A DNA stretch of 64,000 nt, from assembly GCF_000733935.1 (NCBI RefSeq), contig NZ_JPON01000001.1, forward strand, positions 2,402,501 through 2,466,500. Direction: 5' to 3'. Shown piece by piece: positions 44,587 to 52,205 of this stretch. Under the pieces are notes generated by a model. That model did no database searches. It saw only the letters and a list, made by a program, of their open reading frames with translations, and had not been told where the DNA came from. Both the position numbers and the translations under genes were made by a program. This DNA comes from Methylomarinum vadi. Its GTDB lineage: Bacteria; Pseudomonadota; Gammaproteobacteria; Methylococcales; Methylomonadaceae. How positions within the stretch are numbered: the first letter of the stretch is position 1; every line of letters starts with the position of its first letter.

Positions 44587-45957
44587 TTACGTGACTATTT
44601 TGTAGCAAGGGACATAGGTTTTGCCCGGCAGTTTCATGCGTTGTTGCTCGACAAAGGCTTTTAATAACTCATCGACCGGCTCCATTATTTCGGCATCTCC
44701 GCTGATCTCGAAATGGCCGAATTTTTCCACCGCACGAATCCCCTCGTCTTTGACATTTCCGGCGACAATGCCGGAAAAAACGCGGCGCAAATCGGCCGCC
44801 AGCTGATGCCGGTGCTGATTTTTATGCAGTTTCAGATTGGCCATGTTTTCATGGGTCGGTAAGAAAGGTTGTTGGAAATCTTGGCTGATTTTCAACGACC
44901 AGTTGAAATAATAGGCATCCCCCTTATGTTTGCGAAACTCCCGCACCTGATGGATACCGGCTTTCATTTCCCTGGCGACCCGCGCCGGATCATCGACGAT
45001 AATCTTGTAACGCTGCTGCGCTTCGAACCCCAACGTATTGCCGATAAATTGATTAATTTGTTTGAAATAGTCCTCAGCCGATTTTGGCCCGGTGAACACG
45101 AGTGGAAACGGAATTTCAGCGTTTTCCGGATGCAGCAAAATGCCCAGCAAGTAAAGAATTTCCTCCGCCGTTCCTGCCCCGCCGGGAAAGACGACGATGC
45201 CGTGCCCCGAACGTACGAAGGCTTCCAGGCGTTTTTCGATATCCGGCATGATCACGAGATCGTTAACGATCGGATTGGGGGATTCGGCCGCGATGATGCC
45301 GGGCTCGGAAATACCGACATAATGGCCGTTATTGATCCGTTGTTTGGCATGGCCGATAGTGGCGCCTTTCATCGGCCCTTTCATCGCACCGGGCCCGCAA
45401 CCGGTACAAATATTGAGGCCGCGTAAACCAAGCTGATAACCGACCTCTTTAGTGTAATCGTACTCTTCGCGGGAAATGGAATGCCCGCCCCAGCAGACGA
45501 CCATTTTAGGTTCGGTGCGGGGCTGGATGATGTTGGCATTTCGCAAGATATGGAATACCGCGTTGGTGACGCCTTCCGAACTGTGCAGGTCGAATTTTGG
45601 GTTATCGTTAATTTCGTCGCTGACATAGACGATGTCACGTAGCACCGCGAAAAGATGCTCCTTGATCCCTTTGATCATCTGGCCGTCGACGAAAGCACTG
45701 GCCGGAGCGCCGGTAACTTCAAGTTTGATACCGCGCTCCTCCTGAATGACTTTTATCGAAAAGGAACGGTAGCGTTCCAGCAGTTCCTTGCCATCATCCA
45801 TGTAATTACCGCAATTGAGTACCGCCAGCGAACAATTGTGCAGCAATTGGTATAAACCGCCCTGACTGGTATCCAATAATTTGTTCACCTCGGCCTTCGA
45901 TAAAATGGCCAGATGCCCTTCCGGCGAGAGTCTAGCGTCTACAGTGCTTTCTTTCAT
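44587..45957 (-). CDS. ppnN: Pyrimidine/purine nucleotide 5'-monophosphate nucleosidase
   Basis: 456 residues, close to E. coli PpnN/YgdH (454). The central LOG-type Rossmann domain has GGHSISREEYDYTKEVGYQLG, CTGCGPGAMKGPMKGA and the catalytic PGGAGTAEEILYLLGILL. N- and C-terminal extensions are those of the YgdH group rather than plant LOG. It splits nucleotide monophosphates to base and ribose-5-phosphate, and in E. coli it is controlled by (p)ppGpp. It is transcribed away from leader copy A. Confidence 0.95.
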   Translation of the reverse strand: MKESTVDARLSPEGHLAILSKAEVNKLLDTSQGGLYQLLHNCSLAVLNCGNYMDDGKELLERYRSFSIKVIQEERGIKLEVTGAPASAFVDGQMIKGIKEHLFAVLRDIVYVSDEINDNPKFDLHSSEGVTNAVFHILRNANIIQPRTEPKMVVCWGGHSISREEYDYTKEVGYQLGLRGLNICTGCGPGAMKGPMKGATIGHAKQRINNGHYVGISEPGIIAAESPNPIVNDLVIMPDIEKRLEAFVRSGHGIVVFPGGAGTAEEILYLLGILLHPENAEIPFPLVFTGPKSAEDYFKQINQFIGNTLGFEAQQRYKIIVDDPARVAREMKAGIHQVREFRKHKGDAYYFNWSLKISQDFQQPFLPTHENMANLKLHKNQHRHQLAADLRRVFSGIVAGNVKDEGIRAVEKFGHFEISGDAEIMEPVDELLKAFVEQQRMKLPGKTYVPCYKIVT

Positions 45958-46281
45958 GCTAATAAAATCCAGTTTTCTGTTTATATTACTGCAACATTAA
46001 CAGTCTATATTACACATTTTTCATGACAGACTGTTGAAGCCGCCATTGCTCCAGGCAATGACTGCCGATGCCGATAGCTTGCGAAATGAAAAAAATAAAT
46101 GCATGCCGGGAAAATATACACCACATCCGGCCAGATATTGTGAAATTGTGTTAATTGCCCCATGCGGATGCGGCAAATAGCGCAAAACTTTTTTATGACA
46201 GTCAAATAATCGCAATTTAACCGCTGTTTTATTTGGGCAAATATAAATATCAATCACTTATTGTGCCAATTTTGGCGGCAT
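45958..46281. other. Intergenic region between ppnN and leader copy A
   Basis: About 320 AT-rich bases. Short open readings exist on the minus strand but lack binding sites and family features. It must contain the ppnN promoter. The segment 46260-46281 carries GCCAATTTTGGC and GGCGGCAT, which form the outer arm of the leader A palindrome. Confidence 0.4.
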
Positions 46282-46418
46282 ATTGCCGCGCGGCAATATG
46301 CCACATTCCTGTTTATTTTTGCTGTCGTTAAACTTACGCCAACTCTTGTATGCGACCTTTTAGGGACTTGAGTTGTTAATCCTTCCTCTGATGCGGCCTG
46401 TTGGCCGCATTCTTTTTT
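46282..46418 (+). promoter_or_regulatory. Leader element copy A, upstream of the phasin-like gene
   Basis: Core at 46282-46307, flanked on the left by GCGGCA so that two tandem palindromes (GCGGCA-N3-TGCCGC and GCGGCA-N3-TGCCAC) abut. A middle stem pairs CAACTC (46340-46345) with GAGTTG (46370-46375). Then come ATCCTTCCT (46379-46387) and the hairpin ATGCGGCC-TGTT-GGCCGCAT (46391-46410) with TTCTTTTTT. Span 137 bases. The hairpin has every feature of an intrinsic terminator, yet the coding region starts 31 bases later, which suggests attenuation or a separate small RNA. Confidence 0.65.
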
Positions 46419-46449
46419 GATTTCTTGTTGTAGCTTAAAGGAGTGGCAC

Positions 46450-47019
46450 ATGGCATTCGAATTTCTGGATTTGGAAAATAAGATGTATATCCCGACACAA
46501 CAACTGCTCAATCAATTTCGAAAAGATTTAGTGGGTTTACCCGGGACGATTCGCGAGAATTTGATTCAACTTCATCATGAGGCTGCAGTGCTGGGTAGGG
46601 AATTTTATGCTGCGCCGCTGGATACATTGACGCGTTGGTATGATCAAGCGGTGATTTATGGTACGGAATTATATGCCGGTTTTTTCGAAAATATTATTCC
46701 GCAGGTCGAAGCAAATTATCAAGAAATAGCGAGCATGACGACCGATTGGGTCGGCAGAACTCGCGACAACATCAATTATATGGTGGAAAACCCGCAACAG
46801 ATAACGACCGAAGCAATTCAAACGATGACCGAGAATTTGACCGCGGTCGGCAATCTGTCGAAGGAGATGGTGGAAGAGTTGCAAGACAAAACCGCCGAGA
46901 TTATCGCACTCTTACTGGATCATCCTTGGCAAACATTGGAGTCTGGCGCAATGGATCTGTTAGCGAATCTACTCGATGGCTATTTCGAGCTGGTGTCCTC
47001 GTTGTTGGCAACTATGTAA
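46450..47019 (+). CDS. Phasin-like helical protein
   Basis: 189 residues from ATG at 46450, with AAAGGAG upstream. Almost entirely helical, no signal peptide, rich in Glu/Gln/Leu/Thr (FFENIIPQVEANYQEIASMTTDW, TTEAIQTMTENLTAVGNLSKEM). Length and the Tyr/Trp-punctuated amphipathic helices resemble phasins, which coat polyhydroxyalkanoate granules; other membrane- or granule-associated coiled-coil proteins remain possible. It is the gene directly behind leader copy A. No PHA synthase is in the window. Confidence 0.6.
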   Translation: MAFEFLDLENKMYIPTQQLLNQFRKDLVGLPGTIRENLIQLHHEAAVLGREFYAAPLDTLTRWYDQAVIYGTELYAGFFENIIPQVEANYQEIASMTTDWVGRTRDNINYMVENPQQITTEAIQTMTENLTAVGNLSKEMVEELQDKTAEIIALLLDHPWQTLESGAMDLLANLLDGYFELVSSLLATM

Positions 47020-47056
47020 TGAATGGAAAGACTCCACTCACCAAGGATAGAGGGTG

Positions 47057-47260
47057 CTAATCATCGGCACAACAGGATTCCGCATCATTGACTTGTTGTC
47101 TTGCTTTATACAAATAGGCGCCGGCAATCACACCGAGGCCGAACAACAAAATAGGGTGTTTGGCGGCAGTATGCAGAATGCGGGTTCCGATTCCGGCGCT
47201 GGCGGCCATTTTGCCGGATTTAATAGCGTTATGTGCGGCATGGTTTGCATGTGACGACAT
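47057..47260 (-). CDS. Small membrane-associated protein with C-terminal Cys pair
   Basis: 67 residues. N-terminal His/Asn/Ala-rich stretch (MSSHANHAAHNAIKSG), one hydrophobic helix (HPILLFGLGVIAGAYLY) and a C-terminal ESCCADD. The helix plus His-rich head and CC tail suggest metal handling together with the Cys-rich gene just upstream (15-nt gap). Family not recognised with certainty. Confidence 0.65.
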   Translation of the reverse strand: MSSHANHAAHNAIKSGKMAASAGIGTRILHTAAKHPILLFGLGVIAGAYLYKARQQVNDAESCCADD

Positions 47261-47274
47261 TGTAATTTCCTATA

Positions 47275-47469
47275 TTATTGTTTATCGGTTTTTTCTGCGT
47301 CGATTAACTGCTCGGAATACAGCAGCCTGTAGATATTCTTACAGCCCTCGCAACAAAAATACAATAATTGATTATCGCAGGTCTGTTCGGTAAATGCGTC
47401 CAGCTCGACAGGCAAACTGCATAAGGCGCAGGTTTTGGGAGCTTGATCTTTCATCGTTCTTCGTTTCAT
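47275..47469 (-). CDS. Small metal-binding Cys-rich protein
   Basis: 64 residues from ATG at 47469 (ATG at 47454 possible). It contains CALCSLPVE and YFCCEGCKNIYRLL. This CxxC plus FCCxGCxxVY arrangement is that of the N-terminal metal-binding domain found on some heavy-metal P-type ATPases (PF12156). Here it stands alone. It is probably co-transcribed with the small membrane protein after it, giving a two-gene metal-handling unit. Confidence 0.75.
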   Translation of the reverse strand: MKRRTMKDQAPKTCALCSLPVELDAFTEQTCDNQLLYFCCEGCKNIYRLLYSEQLIDAEKTDKQ

Positions 47470-47479
47470 ATACCGTTCT

Positions 47480-47564
47480 CACTCCAAAAATCGGTTCTAG
47501 CGATACCCTTATCATGCTTCACCCCGGCGGGCCAAAACTATTGAGGTGCCGAATTTTGAGTGCG
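47480..47564. repeat. Short inverted-repeat element, short subfamily copy 1
   Basis: 85 bases bounded by CACTCCAAAAATCGG (left) and CCGAATTTTGAGTG (right), imperfect inverted repeats. The interior (TTCT..GAT.CCCT.ATC..GCTTC.CCC pattern) lines up with the copy at 47813. No coding capacity. It lies between the Cys-rich gene and the second copy and looks like a miniature non-autonomous element or REP-like unit. Confidence 0.6.
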
Positions 47565-47812
47565 ATGACTATACAATGCCCCTTTTACTACTCATCTCTT
47601 CGTAAGAAAATCGCAATAAAATATAAAAAGCGGCCGAGAACGTACGGGCACTGTTATGTGATTAAGTAATAGCTTAAGCGCAAAGCTTAAACCATTCTAA
47701 CCGTTACCGATAAAAAAACAAATCGACATTTATGTTGGAATTTTTACAGAGATTAGATATGAGCCGGTTAATCGTTAAATATCTCCATGTTTGACAAGTT
47801 CATTATACTGTT

Positions 47813-47899
47813 CGCACTTCAAATTTCGGTTCTTATGATGCCCTCATCCAGCCTTCTCCCAGAAAGCGAAGGTATTAAGGTGCCGAAATTTAAAGTGCG
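47813..47899. repeat. Short inverted-repeat element, short subfamily copy 2
   Basis: 87 bases with near-perfect 17-bp terminal inverted repeats: CGCACTTCAAATTTCGG at 47813-47829 and CCGAAATTTAAAGTGCG at 47883-47899 (16 of 17 pair). The ends match those of the elements at 52038 and 60063. Flanks are ATACTG and GTGACTATAG; no clear target duplication is visible. Confidence 0.7.
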
Positions 47900-48009
47900 G
47901 TGACTATAGGGCATTGCATCATTCCAGGCAACATTGATGTCATGAGCAAGATTTCAGGCTATTTCAATCCCGCTTTGACTGAATTTTGTTACCGCGGTAG
48001 CGCCGTGGT
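47900..48009. other. Short spacer downstream of HEAGHA protein 2
   Basis: The 540-base gap 47470-48009 holds only the two short inverted-repeat elements. In the last 110 bases I see no gene and no clear terminator. Confidence 0.35.
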
Positions 48010-48645
48010 TTAGGATATGCGGTTAAACAGGACCATGACATCTTCACAACTGATTTTTTCCTGATCGTTTTCAAGAATCAAGTCCGCCAGCGCCGAAATG
48101 GCGCGCCAATGCCTAGGATGGGCGGTAAACCGATATGCCAACCGCAATAGTTCTTGCATTTTTTTATCGCGTTGTGGTTTTGAAGCGATGAACAGATTCA
48201 AATAGCTATTAGCCTTATCGACATCGGAACCGCCACCATAATTATGCAGAGCCTTGAGGTCGATCAGATTAGTATTGAACACTTCGTCATCGCGTTCGGC
48301 GACATATTTTGCTTCGGCCAGCGGCCCGACCAGTAAATTCATGATATCGGCTTCGTAGGCGCATTGATAACTATGCTTATCGGCATGGGATAGATCGGAC
48401 AGGCTGTCGACAATGGCGACAGGCATATTTTGAATAAGGTGTCCGTCGATGACTTTGGCAAAAAATTGGCCATTGTTATTTTCCGGCATTCTAATTTGAA
48501 TTTCGAAAAACACAGGAGGAAGATCTTTTTGTCTATTGCCGAAGTAAATGGCCGCCGCATGGCCGGCTTCGTGGAAGGCTGTTCGTTTATGTAATTCTTT
48601 ATGGTCGAGTAGAGCTGAATCGCTTAGCTGATAAATTCTTTCCAT
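48010..48645 (-). CDS. Stand-alone HEAGHA (M41-like) putative metallopeptidase, paralogue 2
   Basis: 211 residues from ATG at 48645, with GAGG 7 nt upstream; an earlier in-frame start would lie in the leader hairpin. The zinc motif is again TAFHEAGHAAAIYF, followed by PPVFFEIQI, HSYQCAYEADIMNLLVGPLAEAKYVAERDDEVF and LKALHNYGGGSDV. These blocks are shared almost word for word with the protein at 43304. No ATPase domain or membrane helix. Two copies on opposite strands, each behind the same leader, point to duplication of the leader and gene together. Confidence 0.8.
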   Translation of the reverse strand: MERIYQLSDSALLDHKELHKRTAFHEAGHAAAIYFGNRQKDLPPVFFEIQIRMPENNNGQFFAKVIDGHLIQNMPVAIVDSLSDLSHADKHSYQCAYEADIMNLLVGPLAEAKYVAERDDEVFNTNLIDLKALHNYGGGSDVDKANSYLNLFIASKPQRDKKMQELLRLAYRFTAHPRHWRAISALADLILENDQEKISCEDVMVLFNRIS

Positions 48646-48661
48646 GGAGGCACCTCTCAAC

Positions 48662-48801
48662 AAAAAAAGCGGCCCGAAGGGCCGCAATAGGAAGGATAGA
48701 TAAACTCAAGTTCTCCGAGGAGGAGAGCGCATACAAGAGTTGGGTAAGAGTCTAGTAACAAGGCTTAGCTTTGAAAATGTGGCATAGTGTCGCGCGGCAA
48801 T
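48662..48801 (-). promoter_or_regulatory. Leader element copy B, upstream of HEAGHA protein 2
   Basis: Minus-strand orientation. Core at 48776-48801, with GCGGCA just outside it. A middle stem joins CAACTC (48742-48737) to GAGTT (48707-48703). Box ATCCTTCCT lies at 48697-48689. The hairpin GCGGCCC-TTC-GGGCCGC (48685-48669) is followed by seven T. Span 140 bases. The gene start is 17 bases after the T run. Confidence 0.65.
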
Positions 48802-49083
48802 ATGCCGCCGATTTTGGCAAACTAATTGCAATGTAGATACGTTTTGCTTAAGAAATGGAGATATCAAGCGGCTTAAAAAGCCTTTTTTCCGAAAAAAGTG
48901 TGTTATTTGCCCTAACTGAGTAAGTCAAATAACATGCTTTCAGCCGATGGATAGAAAAAGGCCGACAGAAGGGAGGGCAATGCCAAGAATAAGGCGTTTC
49001 TCAATTAAAAAATTGTTATTGCGGCAAGGCGAGTATTGCCGGTCGAATGTTCCCAATATTTCTGTTCGGAATTATCAACGGGC
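48802..49083. other. Intergenic region between leader copies B and C
   Basis: About 280 bases with no gene I can support. A plus-strand open reading across this part runs through the leader hairpins and shows low-complexity Arg/Lys content, so I reject it. Confidence 0.35.
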
Positions 49084-49224
49084 AAAAAAAATGCGGCGCT
49101 GCGGCCGCATGAATAAAGAAGGATATATAACTCCGTGCTCTAGGAGGTTGGAGCACGTTCGAGTTGGGCATAGTTTAGAATGCTATTTCCTTATTGAAAA
49201 TGTGACATAGTGTCGCGCGACAAA
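49084..49224 (-). ncRNA. Leader element copy C with no gene behind it (possible small RNA)
   Basis: Minus-strand orientation. Core at 49199-49224, with GCGACA-ATT-TGTCGC giving the outer palindrome. The middle stem is strong: GTGCTC (49156-49151) pairs with GAGCAC (49140-49135), around a loop with CCTCCT. The box is ATCCTTCTT (49124-49116). The hairpin ATGCGGC-N6-GCCGCAT (49110-49091) ends in eight T. Span 141 bases. About 270 bases further on the minus strand contain no gene, so this copy would yield only a short terminated RNA. Confidence 0.55.
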
Positions 49225-49278
49225 TTGTCGCTAAAAGCGAACATTTCCGGGAATGCGACTGAGCAATATTGCATCAGG

Positions 49279-50247
49279 TCAATGCCACAGGCCGTTGATA
49301 TGCCACCTGGGACGGCGCATCACTTGTCGCAAATTCAGCAGCTTGGCAAGACTTTCACTATCGAGTAGTAAATGCAGCGGCAAAATATTTTCAGGAATCT
49401 TCAGTTCCATGATGCGCCGAACTCTTTCCTCGGTGGGCGGATGCGTCCTTAGTAAAGAAGGCTCGGGGACTTTACGGCCGGGGAAGAAAATCCTCTCCAG
49501 CCATCCCCCCTGGGCACGCTCGATTTTAACCAGAGCCCTCGCCAGCCCCTCGGGATATCCGGTCAGGCGCACGGCATTCAGATCGGCGTCGTATTCGCGG
49601 GTGCGAGACAGACCGAGTTGCGCCAAGGCGCATAAATGCGGGGATAAAATCAACAACAGTATGGCGAACCAGTTGATATTGGTTTCGGTGAGCAAAATGA
49701 GCGGTAAATTCAATAACAATAAAACCTGGCCAAACAGCGACATCAGGCTGGTCATGCGGCTAAACATATCGGCCAACCCCATAACCCCCATGTCGTTGTT
49801 GCGGATATGACTGATCTCATGCGCCAGCACGCCGATTAACTCTTCCGCGTCCAATGCGCGTAATAACGCGTCGCTTAAAGCGATACTGGCATCACTGGGG
49901 CGGCCGACCGAGAAGGCATTCAGCATGCTGCTGGGGATATAATAAAGCGAAGGAATTGCCTTTAATTCGGCCCGGTGGCTCAGTTCGCGAACCGCGGCAT
50001 GGATCAGCGGCGCATGGTGAGCGGACAAGGGGTAGGCGCCATACAGACGCATGATCAATTGAGGCGCGAAACGGGGATTGATCAGCAACAATAAGGCGCC
50101 CGTTATGGCGAGTATCATAATGCCTTCCAACTCCCACAATAAGTATCCCAGTAACAGCATCAACCCGCCCATCACCGAGAGCAACAACAGCGTTTGCAGG
50201 CGGTTAGTCAATGCATGTTGGTTCCAGCTGTCGATATCGAGCGCCAT
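49279..50247 (-). CDS. M48-family (HtpX-like) membrane zinc metalloprotease
   Basis: 322 residues. Two N-terminal helices (LLLLSVMGGLMLLLGYLLW and MILAITGALLLLI), the catalytic VLAHEISHIRNND near residue 141, two further helices, and the third zinc ligand in TREYDADLNAVRLTG. These are the HtpX/M48 features. HtpX degrades misfolded inner-membrane proteins. The C-terminus (LPLHLLLDSESLAKLLNLRQVMRRPRWH) is longer than in E. coli HtpX. It lies downstream of the Do-type protease on the same strand, with a terminator between. Confidence 0.88.
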   Translation of the reverse strand: MALDIDSWNQHALTNRLQTLLLLSVMGGLMLLLGYLLWELEGIMILAITGALLLLINPRFAPQLIMRLYGAYPLSAHHAPLIHAAVRELSHRAELKAIPSLYYIPSSMLNAFSVGRPSDASIALSDALLRALDAEELIGVLAHEISHIRNNDMGVMGLADMFSRMTSLMSLFGQVLLLLNLPLILLTETNINWFAILLLILSPHLCALAQLGLSRTREYDADLNAVRLTGYPEGLARALVKIERAQGGWLERIFFPGRKVPEPSLLRTHPPTEERVRRIMELKIPENILPLHLLLDSESLAKLLNLRQVMRRPRWHINGLWH

Positions 50248-50275
50248 CGGTGCCTACCTTCTTTCTTGGGTTGGA

Positions 50276-50302
50276 GAAGAAACGCCCCGCAACCAGGGCG
50301 TT
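50276..50302 (-). terminator. Terminator of the Do-type protease gene
   Basis: On the minus strand: AACGCCC (50302-50296), an 8-nt loop, GGGCGTT (50287-50281), then TCTTCTCC. It lies just after the protease stop at 50322 and before the M48 protease gene. Confidence 0.65.
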
Positions 50303-50321
50303 TCGTTGTTTGGAGCAGACT

Positions 50322-51674
50322 TTAACGGATCACCAGATAGAAATACCTACCGTTACGGTTGATTTGCAATAACAGCTCATCCTTGGAGCGATTCAAGGCC
50401 TTGCCCAGGCTGTCCAGGTCGTAGACCCGCATACGGTTGGCTTCCATGATCACATCGCCGGGACGCAATCCACTATAGGCGGCGATCGAATTGGGCGCAA
50501 CCGCAACGATGACGACCCCATCGCCTTTAGGATTGTTCTCCAGTTTCACGCCTTGCAGCATTTTGCTTTGACTGATCGTCGCCGTAGAAACTTTGGGTTT
50601 TTCAATCTTGACCGTGAATTCTCGTTCCTTGCCGTCACGAATCACATTCAAAGCCAGTGTTTCACCGATTTCCCGAACTGCGATGGAACTGCGCAATTGG
50701 CCGGTGGAGCGGGTGGCCTTGCCGTCGACGCTGACGATCACGTCGCCGGCTTTCAAACCGGCTTTTTCCGCCGCCGAATCGCCGATTACTCCGGTGACCA
50801 ATACCCCTTGTTGACCATGTTTCAAATCAAAAGCCTTGCGCAATTCCGAGTTTATGTCCTGAATGGTGACTCCGATCATGCCTCGTCTGACTTCACCGTG
50901 TTCGACAATTTGTACCATGCTCGCTTTCACCATATCGATCGGAATGGCGAAACCAATGCCGATGTTGCCGCCGGAGGGAGCGATAATAGCGGTATTAATG
51001 CCAATTAGCTCACCATTAAGATTGACCAAGGCACCGCCCGAGTTACCGGGGTTGATCGAGGCATCGGTTTGAATGAAATTTTCATAGCCTTCGATACCAA
51101 GACCGGAACGGCCCAGGGCGCTGACGACACCGGTCGTCACCGTTTGCCCCAAACCAAACGGGTTGCCGATGGCGACGACGAAATCGCCGACTTCCAGGCG
51201 GTTGGAATCGCCCAGTTGTACTTCGGTCAGGTTCGAGCCCTTGATTTGCAATATCGCAATATCCAATTCTTTATCCTCGCCGATGACCTTGGCCTTGAAA
51301 TCACGGCCATCGATCAGCGACACAAAGACCTCATCGGCATTGTTGACAACATGGAAGTTGGTAATCACCAAGCCTTTTTCCTTATCGACAATAACGCCGG
51401 AACCGGCGCTATGTTGCTGCCTTTTGGGTTGATAACGGGGCTGCTCGGGAATTTGAAAGAAATGACGGAAAAACGGATCGTTCAACAATGGATTGTAAAC
51501 TTCACGGGTGGAAAAGGTGGAAATGTTGACGACCGCCGGATTAACACGCTTCAGCATCGGGGCGATCGACGGCACCGGCCGGCCTCCGCTATCGAAAGCC
51601 GGCAAGGCGGCCTGGGCCGAAATAGCGGCGCAAAAAAGAATGCTGAGTAAAACACTGCGAAAGTTTAATGTCAT
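50322..51674 (-). CDS. Do-type periplasmic serine protease (DegP/DegQ/MucD family)
   Basis: 450 residues. A signal peptide (VLLSILFCAAISAQA) leads to the periplasm. The trypsin-like domain has the catalytic His in ITNFHVVNNADEVF, Asp in KELDIAILQIKG and Ser in INPGNSGGALVNLNGE. Two PDZ domains follow (GQQGVLVTGVIGDSAAEKAGLKAGDVIVSVDG and GVVIVAVAPNSIAAYSGLRPGDVIMEAN). It degrades or refolds damaged envelope proteins. A Q-linker-like stretch (RYQPKRQQHSAGSG) matches the LA loop. A likely stress-regulated promoter upstream was not identified. Confidence 0.94.
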   Translation of the reverse strand: MTLNFRSVLLSILFCAAISAQAALPAFDSGGRPVPSIAPMLKRVNPAVVNISTFSTREVYNPLLNDPFFRHFFQIPEQPRYQPKRQQHSAGSGVIVDKEKGLVITNFHVVNNADEVFVSLIDGRDFKAKVIGEDKELDIAILQIKGSNLTEVQLGDSNRLEVGDFVVAIGNPFGLGQTVTTGVVSALGRSGLGIEGYENFIQTDASINPGNSGGALVNLNGELIGINTAIIAPSGGNIGIGFAIPIDMVKASMVQIVEHGEVRRGMIGVTIQDINSELRKAFDLKHGQQGVLVTGVIGDSAAEKAGLKAGDVIVSVDGKATRSTGQLRSSIAVREIGETLALNVIRDGKEREFTVKIEKPKVSTATISQSKMLQGVKLENNPKGDGVVIVAVAPNSIAAYSGLRPGDVIMEANRMRVYDLDSLGKALNRSKDELLLQINRNGRYFYLVIR

Positions 51675-52037
51675 AACAACCTCTGCTAATCAATGAAGAA
51701 ATCGGTATTGTTTTTTATTTCCCGCCTGTTGTCGTTACGTTTCCATGCAGGGGGAGTTTATTTTTGTATTAAAGAATCAGAGAGTTAATTGTTGTCCTCC
51801 TTAATAGCTTAACAAAAAACAGCAATCGGATAGCGGTAATTATATGATTGACAAAAAAATCTTATTTCCAAAGTCTCTCTACTTAAAAAACCTTTAGCGC
51901 ACTATTTCAGTTAGTGCTGATATAAGATGATTGGTTCCTCCAGAGAATGATAGGGCGGCGATTACCGGAAATTGCAATCGATGCACGGCAAGCCATATTG
52001 ATTTAAACTCATGATCGACCAGTTAATATACTTACCT
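51675..52037. other. AT-rich intergenic region before the cbpA cluster
   Basis: About 360 bases with no gene. It separates the divergent Do-type protease and cbpA genes and so must hold both promoters; the T/A-rich part 51760-51900 is a candidate, but I cannot assign sigma-factor elements with confidence. Confidence 0.4.
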
Positions 52038-52175
52038 GACTTCAAATTTCGGCACTTATCAACGGCGGTACAGGGGGTGTTCAGCAGAGGTTTCGACAGC
52101 AGGGATGCCGCCGCAAAGCCTCCACGGACGGATTTACGGTATCCTCTGACGGGCACACCTGTACCGAAATATCAC
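52038..52175. repeat. Inverted-repeat element, long subfamily copy 1
   Basis: 138 bases. Left end GACTTCAAATTTCGGCAC, right end GTACCGAAATATCAC, complementary apart from a few bases. The interior runs GGCGGTACAGGG, AGCAGAGGTTTCGACAGCA, GCCTCCACGGA, GGATTTACGG, TCCTCTGA and is about 85 percent identical to the element at 60063. It ends 30 bases before the cbpA start codon, so it may contribute to the cbpA leader. Confidence 0.75.
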
Positions 52176-52205
52176 TAATGACGAGAATAAATTAGGGTTT
52201 CCATA

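Noticed and set aside
46005-46257. Two overlapping minus-strand readings of about 80 codons near leader copy A
   Set aside because: No ribosome binding site, Cys/Phe/His-rich random-looking composition, located in an AT-rich promoter region.
46271-46307. Possible sigma-54 promoter (TGGCGG...TTGC) in leader copy A
   Set aside because: The spacing between GG and GC is one base short, and copies B, C and D do not keep the TGG element.
48947-49210. 87-codon plus-strand reading across leader copy C
   Set aside because: Runs through the conserved hairpins in antisense; composition is dominated by Arg/Lys and no start signal is visible.
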